A stretch of DNA of 64,000 nt from Cunninghamia lanceolata (GCA_027924645.1 BSBN01001198.1:1984001-2048000); one strand, 5' to 3'; shown: positions 11,639-23,649, numbered from the stretch's first letter. Translations and numbers: made by a program. The notes: generated from the letters alone by a model not told the origin.

Positions 11639-13231
11639 CACTCCTCACAACTAAGCACCAACTCAATAAGAGACACCAATCTATTTTGATAGGCACCAAA
11701 CTATCAATCCTTCAATGGATGATATGGTATGCTTCTTCATAGGATCTTCCTATCACAAATATGATTACAACCCACACAATATTCTTCTTCCTCAAATCTG
11801 ATTGCATCCCACACAATATCTCTCTTTCTCAAATCTGATCACTACCCAAACTCACGCAATGTCTTTTTGTCACAAATAAATATTTTTCTCTCTTCCTTTA
11901 CAATTTTGATCCAAAATGATATACTCTTTTCTCTTACAAATATAATCACATCTATATCAATATCTTCCTCACAAATTTGCTCATATCATTTTCTTGCAAT
12001 CACACATACTTCCTTCTAAAATAAATTAGAATTACACTTCATTTTTTTGTCTCTTCTCTTTCTTTATATCTGCTCTAATATTCAAATAATATTCATTACA
12101 TTGCTTGTTTTCAAATTCCCTCCTTATCTCTCCTTATATATCTTAAGGATTCTAAATGAGAGATGCAATCGTAGCCAAACAAGGCAACGCTTCTTAACCA
12201 ACACACCTCAATTTAATCATTGCCAAAGGAGACAAACAAATCACACACCTTCAATAATAGATCGCATCACTTTCATTTATCAATCACATTACCACTTGAT
12301 ATCAATTGTATTACTCATTGTTTATCAATCATATCTTCTCCAAAATAAATCGCATGACATCTCTTAAATAAGACTTTTGCCTTACTTGTATTAAGCGATG
12401 CCCCTGAATAAGACTTTTGTCTTATTAGTGAATCATATCTCCTTTTTGATCACTTAACTTATTTTAATTATATTTCTTCATGTCTACGTATCACTTTATA
12501 GTTTTTATCTTTTCTTTACGTCTTTTGTCTTCAATGCTAATCACTGTGTGTTGCCTTTACCTTAATCGTACTACCTCATATTAATCCTTTTGTCTCATGT
12601 ATTTGATCATTCTTCATTTTGTTACTTTAATCGCTCAACATGATCTTATTTTTAATTAAGACATTTTTGTCTTACGCTCCATATAAATTGTATCACCTTA
12701 TAAGACTTGTATGCAGATCGCTTGACTTGTATTTGCTCTTATAAATAAGACTTTTGTCTTATTTCAAATCCTTTTGTCTTATTCAAAAATGCATATCTTC
12801 AATGATCGATCAATCTTAATGTATTCACATCACTTCATAAAGTCAACCCATAAATGACCAATGTTTAAATATTTAATTTCTCTTAGCACTATCTTCATGA
12901 GTAGTCAACCATGATAAAGATCAGCCCAATATAGAAACTCCAATGTGATCCTCCAAACAATTTATCCAACTTGTCTTCGATATGCCACTGAATGATGATG
13001 ACAATTATCTTGCATATGATGATATTGCTACTTGACATCAATGATAACATGTCCATGCACCTTTGACATCTATGACAATGTTCTTGTCAATAGTCTCGTT
13101 GATATCAATGGCAACATGTCTGACAATCTCGGTCTTTGAAATTAATGACAACAATTTTTGTTCATGCACCTTCTTAACATCAATGACAACATGTGTATGC
13201 ACCTTTGACATCAATGACAACATTTCCAACA
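11639..13231 (-). repeat. Left LTR of the copia-like element, second part
   Basis: It matches 16125-17709 nearly throughout, including runs of aataagacttttgtctta and blocks of catcaatgacaacat. It ends ttccaaca at 13231, where the interior begins. Confidence 0.8.
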
Positions 13232-13259
13232 ATATCGCCCTTTGTTTTCGATGGAAACA

Positions 13260-13690
13260 CAAACATAATTCTCTCCTTTTTGCATTGCTCCCCCTTACTC
13301 TATCTCTCCCCCTTTGACATCAATGGAAAATGGATGTAACACGCTTCTCTTCTTCATAATATGATTCTCTTTCTTATGATGCTTCCCCTTTCTGTATAGC
13401 TCCCCCTTTGTCTCTATGTCACTTGGGTGATATGCTTCCTCTATGGCTGTCCAAAAGTAATTTGGATTATCTTATTAAGTTTTAACAAATTGAGAACTTG
13501 TTTTGTTATCCCATCGTTCACTATGCATCTTACAAGATGGAAAATGCCTTCAATTCTTCACAAAGAATCTCCCCCTATCTGTAATACTCCTTGACATTAA
13601 TGGCATTATTCTTCTTATTCTTCTAACTCTTCCTTGTTGTAGCTTTCCATCTTTCTATAATTCTCCCCCTTTTTCATTAATGGTAACAAA
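13260..13690 (-). repeat. Array of polypurine-tract-like boxes
   Basis: Next to the 3' LTR, the plus strand has about six separate ctcccc(c)t-type boxes (near 13290, 13305, 13385, 13402, 13572 and 13663). On the element's sense strand these read as aaagggggag-like purine runs. One such tract normally primes plus-strand DNA. Here they are multiplied through about 400 bp of non-coding sequence. Confidence 0.5.
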
Positions 13691-14223
13691 ATATTCATTA
13701 TACCTTTATCCATTGTCTTCTATTGCATCATTACATCAATAGGAACTTCTTCATTATGAAGTCAAACATACACATCAACACAACCATCCAACTTTCCATG
13801 ATCAACTTCTTTTGCTTTTGCGAACACATGTTCTAGTAAAAGTGTCAAATACAAATATACTTTTCAGGCAAAGACTTCTTTGGATCGTTGTCATCCTCCT
13901 GTTAGGATTTTGGTAATCTCTCTCATCAAGTTTAGTCTTACAAACATCTTTATCACGATTTCTTCCTTCTCTCATTATCTCAAGTCTTCTAGGCTTTCTA
14001 TCATCTTGACATCAATTCCCCTTCACTTCATTATATGGTAACTTTCTAATATGTAGTCTACTACTACCATATCATTCTCTTTTCTTATAACTCTTCCCTT
14101 TTTGATCAATGACAATGGAATGCTCATATAGAATATGCATTAGTTGATCTATCTTGAATTGTCTTCTCCATGGAGCTAAAAGGATAATGTAATGATTAGC
14201 TCCCCTTGAACTCATACTTCTCC
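13691..14223 (-). other. Non-coding 3' interior of the copia-like element
   Basis: No protease, integrase, RT or RNase H motif is present in any frame between gag and the PPT-like array. The pol region is absent rather than merely decayed, to the extent that can be judged by eye. Confidence 0.5.
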
Positions 14224-15752
14224 TTATGAACTTGGAGATACCACTTGTGTGTGAAGTGAAGTTTGAACAAATATAGATTCTTCCTTCTTCTCATTATCTT
14301 GCTCTTGTTTCCTTCTCCATACTTTTGTATTTCCTTCCTTTTGATTATCCATGGCTTCCACTTTCTTATTCTTTCTAGGGAGTTCAAAACCACTTCTACA
14401 AAAGCATGCTATGTGACCATAGTTGTTGCATTTATAGCACACAACATTGTAATCTGACAAAGGAGTAAAAGAATTGTAGTTTCTTCTTGGGAACTCATAC
14501 GGACTTCTACTCTTGTTCCATACAAAATTTATTGCTTGTGTTTGACAATCTCTTGGCTTATGGCCAAAGTTGTTCTTATTTGACAACCCATAAGATATTC
14601 TATCCTTGTTCCAATCAAATCTTCGTGCATGTGTCCAACAATCTATTGCTTTATGACCAAAGTTATTACAAGAATAGCAATAACCATAAAAGGAATATTG
14701 AGACTTGTTCATTTGTGCCTACCTTGGAGGGAATGATTTTTTTTAATGTATTTTTATCCATGTTGTCTTTGTGAGGAACATTGATCTCCTGTGGGGTATT
14801 GCTTCTTTTCTTTTTGTAGCTATCATTCTTGATAGGATTCTTGAGAGCATTTACATAGCTTTTTAGTTTTTCCTCATTTCCTCTTTTTGGTGGCTCATTG
14901 GAAACTTGATCTTCCTTTGCCTCATAACCAAGACATGTCTTTATGAATGGTGACCTTTTCCCATTTATGATACCATCCAAGCTATCGATAGTTTTATCAA
15001 CCTTGAGACTCTTGTCTGGCTTGGTAGTTGTTTTCTCTAATTCTTTCCTCAAGTAACCAATTTTGAACTCATACTTCTCACAATCTTCTCCTTTTATCTT
15101 CAAATGAATTCTCACTTCTTCCTTCATTTCGTATCATTCTTTGATCTAAAATTTTAGCTCGACTATTATCTTCTTGGATTCTTTAAGGCTTTGTACTAAC
15201 TCTACATTAGATTCACTATTCTCTTGAAGTTTTAGCTTTAACTTCAAGTTCTCCTTTCTAAGCCTCTTGATCTCGTTGTAGGCATAATGGAGTTCCTCTT
15301 CAAGATCCATTTCTTCGTCATCTTCATCATAATCTTCTTTTGAATATTTCTCTTCTTTGCTTTTGTCTTCACTTTTGACCTGCACACATTTAGAAGCACA
15401 ATGATCAGTTTTACCATAATTAAAGCATTTATCCTTACCTTTGTATATATTAGATCCTTCTTCATTTGCATCTGATTCATCACTGGAGCTATCACTTGAT
15501 TCATGCTTTGAATTCTTCATCCCCTTTGATGCTTTGACTATTGCCTCTCTTTCAAATGAATTCTCTTCTTCAAACTCCATTTCTTCTTTTCTTTCACTCA
15601 CAAGGTTGTCTATCATTCCTTGTTTCTATTGCCATGTGTGTTTCATTTGTCACCTCGTCACCTTTTCTTGCTTCTATGTCATCACTTGCATTTGGTTTTG
15701 TTGGTGCTAGTTGATCAACATTTTTCTTAATATTTCCTTTTCTTTTTCCCAT
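14224..15752 (-). pseudogene. gag: gag of the copia-like element (broken)
   Basis: A likely start is the ATG at 15752-15750 (MGKRKGNIKK), 50 bp inside the primer site. The reading then changes frame near 15620 and again near 14700. Visible parts in order are: a zinc-knuckle-like box CFNYGKTDHCASKC near 15425-15384, where the second Cys of CX2CX4HX4C is Tyr; an acidic Ser/Asp/Glu-rich stretch; a Lys/Leu heptad coiled coil ending near 15150; a Lys-rich linker; and two good knuckles, CYSCNNFGHKAIDC and CYKCNNYGHIACFC, near 14680 and 14420. A decayed NNFGHKPRDC copy lies between these two. Nothing resembling the N-terminal UBN2-type Gag fold is visible. The product would be a nucleic-acid-binding capsid or nucleocapsid remnant; it is not functional as it stands. 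Confidence 0.68.
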
Positions 15753-15804
15753 ATGTCCTCTTAAGATCTGCCTTCTAGCGGTTAAACTATTTTTTAAGGA
15801 GCCC

Positions 15805-15816
15805 ACTTTGATACCA
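15805..15816 (-). other. Primer-binding site of the copia-like element
   Basis: The minus strand reads TGGTATCAAAGT, two bases inside the LTR end at 15819. It resembles the initiator tRNA-Met site with one change (caaag for cagag). Confidence 0.65.
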
Positions 15817-15818
15817 AT

Positions 15819-17709
15819 TGATGAGCACAAGATGATACTGAGAGGGGGGTGAATCAATATCAAACAAAATTTTACTTTTCCAAACTGAATCAATCACAAC
15901 AACTACACATATGCAAGATCTAGCAATTAAGAACACAAAGAGAACACATGATTTACGTGGAAACCCTTGCGGGAGAAAATCACGACAAAATATTGCTTAT
16001 ATATATTTATCTTCTTCTGTAGGCACCAACCTACTTCACTTACAAATCTTCTTCTATGAGCACCAAACCCTCTGGAGACACCAATCCTTGCTTGTAGAAT
16101 TTGTAGGCACCAACCCACTAGAGAGATTCCTCACAACTAAGCACCAACTCACTAAGAGACACCAATCTCTTTTGATACACACCAACCTACAAATCCTTCA
16201 ATGGATGATATGATATGCTTCTTCATAGGATCTTCCTCTCACATATCTGATTACAACCCACACAATATTCTTCTTCCTCAAATCTGATTGCATCCCAAAC
16301 AATATCTCTCTTTCTCAAATCTTATCACTACACAAACTCACGCAATGTCTTTCCATCACAAATAAATATTTCTCTCTTCCTTTACAATTTTGATCCAAAA
16401 TGATATACTCTTTTCTCTTACAAATCTAATCACATCTATATCAATATTTTCCTCACAACTTTGCTCATGTCATTTTCTTGCAATCACACATACTTCTAAA
16501 ATAAATCAAAATTACACTTCATTTTTCTACCTCTTCTCTATCTTTAGCTCTAATATTCAAATAATATTCATTACATTGCTTGGTTTCAAACTCCCTTCTT
16601 ATCTCTCCTTATATATCTTAAGGATTCTAAATGAGAGATGCAACCGTTGCCAAACAAGGCAACACTTCTTAACCAACACACCTCCTCGATTTAATCATTG
16701 CCAAAGGAAACTTAAACAAATCACACACCAATAATAGATTGCATCACTTCCATATATCAATCACATTACCACTTGATATCAATTGTATTACTCATTGTTT
16801 ATCAATCGTATCTTCTCCAAAATAAATCACGTGACATCTCTTAAATAAGACTTTTGTCTTACTTCTATTAAGCGTCGCCCTTGAATAAGACTTTTGTCTT
16901 ATTAGTGAATCGTATCTCTTTTTTGATCACTCACCTTCTTTTAATTATATTTCTTCATGTCTATGTATCACTTTATAGTTTTTATCTTTTCTGTATGTCT
17001 TTTGTTTTCAATGCTAATCGTTGTTGTTGCATTTACCTTAATCGCACGACCTCATATTAATCCTTTTGTCTTATGTATTTGATCAGTCTTCATTTTGTTA
17101 CCTTAATCGCTCAACATGATCTTATTTTTAACTAAGACATTTTTGTCTTATGCTCCATATAAATTGCATCACCTTATAAGACTTGTATGCATATCGCTTG
17201 ACTTGTATTTGCTCTTACAAAATAAGACTTTTGTCTTATTTCAAATCCTTATGTCTTATTCAAAAATGCATATCTTAAACAATTGATTAATCTTAATGTA
17301 TTTGCATCACTTCATAAAGTCGTCCCATAAATGACCAATGTTTAAATCTTTAATTTAAACATTCTCTTAGCACTATCTTTATGAGTAGTCAACCATGATA
17401 GAGATCAGCCTAGTATAGAAACTCCAATGTGATCCTCCAAACAATTTATCCAACTTGTGTTAGATATTCCACTGAATGATGATGAGGATTATCTTACATA
17501 CGATGATATTGCTACTTGACATCAATGACATGTCCATGCACCTTTGACATCTATGACAACACTCTTGCCAATAGTCTCATTGATATCAATGACATGTCCA
17601 ACAATCTTGGTGTTTGAAATTAATGACAACAATCTTTGTTCATGAACCTTCTTGACATCAATGACAACATGTGTATGCACCTTTGACATCAATGACAACA
17701 TTTCCAAAA
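15819..17709 (-). repeat. Right (5') LTR of the copia-like element
   Basis: Uninterrupted 1891-bp partner of the split left LTR. It serves as the empty-site reference for the insertion at 4920: the uninterrupted sequence cactagagagattcctcac corresponds to the left flank plus the right flank minus one ggaga. Its outer end is ttccaaaa, mutated from ttccaaca. Confidence 0.8.
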
Positions 17710-18136
17710 AATCCCTTGCCAAGACAATCTCAGGTGTACATTATACCCCGAGTTGGACACACACTGTGTGCCCCTTCTTCCCTGCCCATAGCCCACCAAA
17801 ACCACCTTCTTCCTTGAGTGTTCTCAATGTCCTTTCCAAGTCTCACATAAATTCCTTATATAACCTTTTAAAGGGTGATTTCTAAACCATCACACCTTTC
17901 ACAAAGGTTAACATTAATAATTATCTAATAAAAAAAATAATTCCTAGCTTTTAAAAGGGGTTTTTATAAATATTCTTTATTTATCTCCATTTTAACCAAA
18001 GGATCATAATATCTTTTTTTTTTCATCTCCTTTTAACTATGAAGGGTTAAATAAGCTTTATCCTCTTATAATTCAAAATGTTATTCATAAAATAGCTTTT
18101 TTTAATTATTTTGGGGAAAAGTCCCATAACAATTGG
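17710..18136. other. Flank between two nested elements
   Basis: The aatcc duplication is at 17710-17714. The rest should be the continuation of the LTR cut at 4614. No coding or other signal was recognised; there are T-rich and A-rich runs. Confidence 0.35.
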
Positions 18137-18556
18137 TGTAAGATGTAATTAGTGTTTCATGGGGGAGTGCTTGGGAATTACTTACACCAACTTGCATAAT
18201 GGATATCAAAGATGCTTGTGTAAGAGTTATTTTTATTCTACGATGGCTTAAAACATGTGAGGGTTGTCAGAATTCATACAATTGTATTTTGGGACCTTGT
18301 TTCGGCCCATGCTATTAAATTTTGGTGGTTTTCTTGGCCTCCTTAAGTCTCTATATAAAAGAAGATAGATGGAATGTATTTTGGAGGGTTATGTTGTCAA
18401 ATTCCTTCTAGAGGAGCATGAGTGTTGATCTCATTAAAATATTGCATGGAGAAGCTTTGTGAGTGTATTATAACCATACTTATATGGTAATACATTGAAT
18501 TGTGCAGTGCTTTGGAGGCTAGGATTTTTTCAAAAGGATTTTCCTAGGGTATATCT
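18137..18556 (+). repeat. Left LTR of the old element, first part
   Basis: It matches 34119-34540 at moderate divergence, with shared text such as ttttgggaccttgttt(c/g)gg and ccaacttgcataatgga. It is cut at the tatct target site. Confidence 0.72.
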
Positions 18557-18728
18557 TGTTACGTCGGAAAACATCCCCTTGGGGGCTTTTCCCTCTTTAA
18601 GGTTTAGCTCCCGGGTCTTGTTTATGCATTTAGAGCATCTTTCATGTTAATCTGACTTCCCGATGAGAAAACCCTGAAGTTTCATGGCAATAAAGACTTA
18701 GGGGATGCACTTATGATAAACCCTGCGT

Positions 18729-18778
18729 AAAATAGGGGGTGGACTTGGGCGCTTGCGCCCTAGTCCTGCCCTATTTTA
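18729..18778 (+). repeat. Hairpin in the U3 region of the LTR
   Basis: Arms taaaataggg and ccctatttta flank a GC-rich loop with gggcgcttgcgccct, itself palindromic. The same structure, less perfect in the loop, is present in the 3' LTR at about 24051-24097. Confidence 0.6.
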
Positions 18779-18884
18779 GGTTAGGAATAATACTAAAGTG
18801 TCATTTTGTGACTGTTATTTAGGTCTTATGCCAACACGGTAAGTTTCAAATATGAAATTCTTGGCAGGAATGTTTGTAGTTGCG

Positions 18885-18892
18885 TATATAAG
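18885..18892 (+). promoter_or_regulatory. TATA box of the 5' LTR
   Basis: The motif tatataag is conserved at 24201-24208 in the 3' LTR, which supports it as the core promoter. Confidence 0.55.
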
Positions 18893-19790
18893 CATGTTTA
18901 GGCATTCATTTGTAAACTAGATGGTTATTACAAACTTGTGACTTATGTGAAAGTGATTCAAGCCATTCATTGTGTGTTGTAGAGCAGACTTTGTGTTGTT
19001 ATTATGTTGTATTTGCAGATTTGGGCATTCATCTCCTCATGGCATGAAGAGATTCTTCCTCCCATGAGATCCTTACTACAAGGTGATATCAATTGCGTTT
19101 TTGATCATTTATCATTTGGATTTTGCCTCTATCCCGCAAGGATACGCACTCTTTATCTGACAATGGCACGTTCGGAAAACTTGAATGTCTCTCCAAGACT
19201 TGACTGAGGTAAGCCTCTAAACACCACAACCCCCAACCCTTTTTTCTGTGATTGCAAGGTATGAGTTGCAGAAGCAGAAAAAGTGGAGTTGCAAGAGAGT
19301 AGTGCAGACTGCCATATTTGCAGATCAAAGAAGAAAATAGGGACCTGGACTCGGGTGCCCACTCATTAGTCCTTTGAATCCCGCAACTGAAGAATCTTCA
19401 AAACAACAGGAACAGGTTGCAGACAAGGTTTCTAGATCCCGACAAAAAGTATGGCACTGGACTAGGATGCTTGCTCATTAGTCCCTGACTGTTTCACTTT
19501 CTAAACTTCAAAAATTGGTACGCATTTGATTATCATTTGATATCTCTATGTGCAATTATTTTTCGTGATTTGTCTGTTTTCTTCTGAATTTGTATACTTA
19601 GGGTTTTGAGCATAATTGAACATAATTGATCAATTAAATTACACAATTCCAATTTTTCCTACATTCCAAGTGACTGCAGGCCTGATAGTAAATTATCTAC
19701 TCAACCTAAAGTCCTTGAATGTTTAAGGTGAAAGGAGGATTCACACAAACCATCAAATAAAAAACCCTCTTATAAATTTTACCTTAAACA

Positions 19791-21053
19791 TTTTGGTGAA
19801 CTCATGTTTTTAATGAAATTTGCTGAGTGTTTTGCTTCAGATTTGTATTCATTTCATTTGTTCATCTTATTGCATTTGGAAAATTACAAAAAAAATTGAA
19901 AAATTAAAAAAAATGAAAATAATTGCATTCTAGGGTTTGCATTTTCATGTAATTTTCATCAATTAATTTGAATTTCATTAAAACTCTGATTTTTGCATCA
20001 AATTTGAGCTAAATTACAAAAAATTACAAAATTACAATCACTTGCATTTTATTTTCATTATAAAATTGCTAGGGTTTTGTTAGAAATTTTGAATTTTTCA
20101 TATAACCTAGTAAACTCAATAACTAAGGTTTGTAGGTAAAATTTTGTTTTAGATTTTTCTACTGATCTTAAACACTCATTCAAATTTAAATTTAGCTGTA
20201 GTCTTGCATTTTAGTATAAATTTGCATTTTTACATAGAAAATTTTAACAAAAACTAGCATTTTTCATTAGATTTGCACTTGCATTTTGGCATTGTAGGGT
20301 TTGAAAATCATTTTCAGATCTGAGTGGAATTAATTTTCATCATAAATCAGATTACAAAACATTGATGTAGCATTTTGCATTCATTTGGACCAAGATCTCA
20401 TGCCTAGGGTTTGAAAAACTTGATTTTTCACTAGATTTAGCCTTACCGACTCTCAAGATTTGCACCATAGGCATGTTGTAAAGGATTTTTTTGCACTAAT
20501 TGGCTATTATCAGGGTTATTATCTACTTCCCCTCAAATTCTTTACAACACCTTTTTATCGGGCTCTTACAGTGGAATTTTGGTGAAAATTTGCATATTTT
20601 AGCTATGTTTGCCCTAGGGTTTGACCTAGATTTGCACTCCAAGCGTGTTGTGAAATATTTTATGGTTTTAGGTGACTGATATTATTGTTATAATCTTCTA
20701 CACCTCCTAAAATTCTTTACAACACCCCTTTTGTTGGGTCTTGGCATCAAAAATTTGTGAAATATTACATTGTAGCACATTTTCACTAGGGTTTGACTAG
20801 TCATCATCCTAGGTTTGCATAAAAAGTGTGTTGTGAAGAATATTACTACTTTATTGGACTGATATCAAACATATTTTTTGCTTCCCCTGATCAATTTTCT
20901 TACAACACCTTTTCTTTCACTTATTTGCATTGAAAAAGTTGAAAAAATCAAACATTTTAGGTCATTTTTACACATAGTTTTACACTTGTCTTTTGCATAA
21001 ACTTGGAAAAGCTTTTAAAATCTGATCTTACATTGATTTGAAAACTTAAATAC
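19791..21053 (+). other. Leader region of the protease-only element
   Basis: This is AT-rich, non-coding sequence with repeated phrases such as tagggtttg and atttgcatttt. No standard primer site was recognised next to the LTR (the sequence there is ttttggtgaactcatg), so the priming tRNA is unknown. The 3' half contains the stem-loop array described separately. Confidence 0.5.
20475..20909 (+). repeat. Three tandem stem-loop units in the element leader
   Basis: Unit arms are gttgtaaagga / attctttacaac (20475-20548), gtgttgtgaaat / attctttacaacac (20645-20725) and gtgttgtgaagaa / ttttcttacaacac (20828-20908). The units repeat at about 175 bp. Each is preceded by a tagggtttg-type phrase and ends in acaacacc. 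Conserved pairing with varied loops suggests a structured RNA leader. Confidence 0.6.
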
Positions 21054-22161
21054 ATGGCTTCTAATCGCAACAATAACAATAGGTTCCCTCCCAGGCCTTA
21101 CATGAAAAGAAAGGTCCCCGAACCTAAAATTGTGTTTACACCTCATGATAAAACAATTGGAGACACTAAAGGACCTCTTTATATCACTGTGAAAATAATG
21201 GGAAATCATGTGGATGGAACCATTATTGATCCTAATTGCATGACTAATGTTGCCATGGAAGAGTTCCTCTTTTCACATCAATTAATGCAAGGATCTTATG
21301 ACCCTTCAGACATGATGATTAAGACACATAAGGGAACCTTTGTAAACACTTCTGGGAAGAAATCTTTATTGGTCACTGTATTTGAGAAACATGTAGAACA
21401 ATGGTTTGATGTTGTCCCCGTTTATGACCTCTTTCGCATAAATTGGGACATCCATGGTTAAAGGCTATGAAAGATGTCCCTTCAACAATTCATAACTGTG
21501 TAAAATTTCCTTTGAATGGACAAGTGATTACTATCCCTCGCAATAAGTATGAACCTTTGGTTACAAGACAACAATGTACATTGGATTACTTTCGGAAAAA
21601 ATTTGAGGTGGAACCAGAGCCACGAACAAACTTTAACTTCTTGAGCTATAGAAATTACAAAGCAAAACTATTAAATCAAGTGGCCAGTCCTTCTATGTAA
21701 GAAACAACAAAATACGAACAACCCGCATTTGAAGAGAATCCTAGACCGAAAGGAAATGGACCCTATGTTGAGGTTCCTCCCTCACCATCCTTACAATGAT
21801 CAAGAGGTAGTCGTCGACAACAAAACATTCCACCTAGACAATGAGATTTGATCATGGTGCTTCCTCCTCTAAAACACAAAAACCTATGAAAGAGAAAAAC
21901 ACTATCTTACAAGAGATAAGTGGTAAGACAAAAAGAAATAGACAAGCAAGAGAAAGGAGGAGGAAACAACAAGAATATGCCCAACGACTTGCATCTCAAC
22001 AAGAAAACATCTCACCAAACACTGAATCAAACCATGAAGATCTTAAGAATAGACAACCTGAAAACAAGAATAAGAGTTGGGCTATGATACCTTATGTCCC
22101 ACTTTCCTCTAACATTCGGGAGTGGGAATATGACGATGATTTGCTTGATGGCAACACTTAG
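21054..22161 (+). pseudogene. Retropepsin-like ORF of the non-autonomous element (broken)
   Basis: The ATG at 21054 opens MASNRNNNNRFPPRP. From about residue 40 the pattern GPLYITVKIMGNHVDGTIID resembles the start of the aspartic-protease domain in Tat/Athila-like plant elements. The usual catalytic D-[ST]-G (or D-P-G) is D-P-N here, so activity is doubtful. The domain continues across a +1 shift near 21443 into GHPWLKAMKDVPSTIHNCVK, the conserved region that follows the protease in that clade. Stops TAA at 21698 and TGA near 21799 follow. A Lys/Arg/Gln-rich tail in a third frame (21841-22161) ends REWEYDDDLLDGNT. No zinc knuckle or RT follows. Function is unknown; a degenerate protease or a former Gag-Pro partner are both possible. 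Confidence 0.6.
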
Positions 22162-23080
22162 TTCAATGATCTTCACAGGTAAGTATCTCTAACTCTTTAT
22201 GTCTCGTGATGTGTTTCTCCCGTGATGTGTTATGTGTTGTTTAGGCCTCCTGTGATGACCCTTGATTCTCTTGTAAGGTCCAAGATATAAGGAGACCGCC
22301 TCTGTTGTGACCCTTCTACTATTTGTATCATCATTCTTCTATATTACTTCTCTATTTTCATTGTTGTGTGTTGTTTCTTACAGACATAGCATTGCGGTTC
22401 GTGACTTTGGGGCACCCTCCTACGTGACTATCCCAAAGGCACTTGTTTCTCCTCTCTTGATTTATTGTTTCCCTTCTTCTAGTGTTTCTATCTAGCGGGC
22501 GGATGACAAAAAACATTTTATACTGATGTGGACCTAGCATCCCTTTAGTAAGAAATTAAAAATGGACCAAGTCCATATATGACGATGGGGTTGATATATT
22601 ATCCGATGCTTGGCTAGTAGAATCACTTCATGCACTTTGTCGTGTGATCTTGATGATGTCTTATCTCACTTACAAACCATGAGAATACTGTTGCTCCATG
22701 CACTTTGTTTGTCTTTGAATCTCGCCTTGGTGACACTTAGTTTTGAGATTTTTACGGTATAGCCCCATGGTTATACTCGATATCCGAATTCGTAGTATAA
22801 TCTTGGCTCTTTGTGTGATTGATCATATGCATTGATGTTGTTTATCATGATTATTTGGACACTAACACTCTTCATGCAGGGATGTGTTTGTGGGAACATT
22901 TGGCGATCGTAAAGTATGTGTCACCTCTGGAGGGCATGGGCTTTGTGAGAGCTCGTGTTCCCTTGTGTGTTTTCTTCCTACCTTAACGTGCTTGATATCA
23001 ATACCTAATATCAACCACCTTAAGGTGGGGGCATATATAAGGTAAGCTGTCTGTTCTAGATGTTAGCAATGTGCTTGTTC

Positions 23081-23584
23081 TCAAGTGCAGTCTAAAGACT
23101 GGTGGCGATGAGTCCCTCTTGCACTCTAAGGTTTGTTTGGAATCAACTTACAATCATTTAAGCCCTCATTGCGAGGTGGGGATGGTGTATTTCTCGTGAA
23201 GAGTGCACATCCTGTCATTTTCAAAAAGTCCTCATCACGAGGCGGGGAGCGGTTCTGTGACTAACTCAACCCTTAAGCGTGTCTTCGACAATTGTTGTGG
23301 TGAAGCCCAATCATCAGTGTGTGCCTGTAATGTCCCTGAGATGATGATGAGCCTAGAAATAGGAACACTCCATCGCTTGTTTGTCATGTTTTCTCCGTGT
23401 CTTCCAAGTGTGTGTGTGTGTTGCGTGTTTATTCCCAAGCATAGTTTAAAGACCGATAGCGATGAGTCCCTCCTAAGCTATGGGATTTGTATGGCGTGTT
23501 TGATTTGTTTGGTGTGTATTGCATGTGTGTTTCCCCATATGCAGTTTAAAGACCAGTGGTGATGAGTCCCTCCTGCATTATGGG
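23081..23584 (+). repeat. Three dispersed hairpins with a shared loop
   Basis: Hairpins at 23081-23130, 23434-23484 and 23534-23584 share the loop consensus aaaga(c/c)(c/t)g-tgg(t/c)gatgagtccctc, written roughly. They are closed by different but self-complementary arms: agtgcag/ttgcact, cccaagcatag/ctaagctatggg and cccatatgcag/ctgcattatggg. Conserved loop with compensating arms points to a selected RNA structure near the element's 3' end. Confidence 0.55.
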
Positions 23585-23649
23585 TAGTGTGTTTACTTTC
23601 CTGTACTTGCATATGCATTTCATATAAAAATGAAAAAGAAAAAGAAATC

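Larger units (their letters stand above)
4615..17709 (-). mobile_element. Copia-like gag-only LTR retrotransposon, with a nested insertion
   Basis: Two long LTRs bound the element: a left one at 4615-4919 plus 11639-13231, and a right one at 15819-17709 (1891 bp). Read on the minus strand they begin TGTTGGAAATG and end GCTCATCA. A primer site lies at 15805-15816. Flanks aagcc and aatcc match at 4 of 5 bases, consistent with an old target duplication. The interior (13232-15818) holds a broken gag with several zinc knuckles and no protease, integrase or RT that I can find. It is therefore non-autonomous. The zinc-knuckle and coiled-coil layout is reminiscent of SIRE/Maximus-type copia Gag; that lineage is an inference. 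The 4920-11633 element is inserted in its left LTR. Confidence 0.78.
18557..19790 (+). repeat. 5' LTR of the protease-only element
   Basis: The 1234-bp LTR pairs with 23881-25104. It carries a hairpin (aaaataggg...ccctatttt, about 18730-18778), a TATA box at 18885, and two further copies of a phrase like (c/t)tcattagtcc (about 19363 and 19476) that recur in the 3' LTR. Confidence 0.82.

Noticed and set aside
13020..13231. CRISPR-like array of catcaatgacaacat repeats
   Set aside because: Spacers are irregular and the same tract occurs in both LTR copies. It is an LTR-internal degenerate repeat.
23081..23130. Hammerhead ribozyme
   Set aside because: The GATGAGTCCC text resembles half of the core, but no GAAA strand or third stem is visible in the right place.
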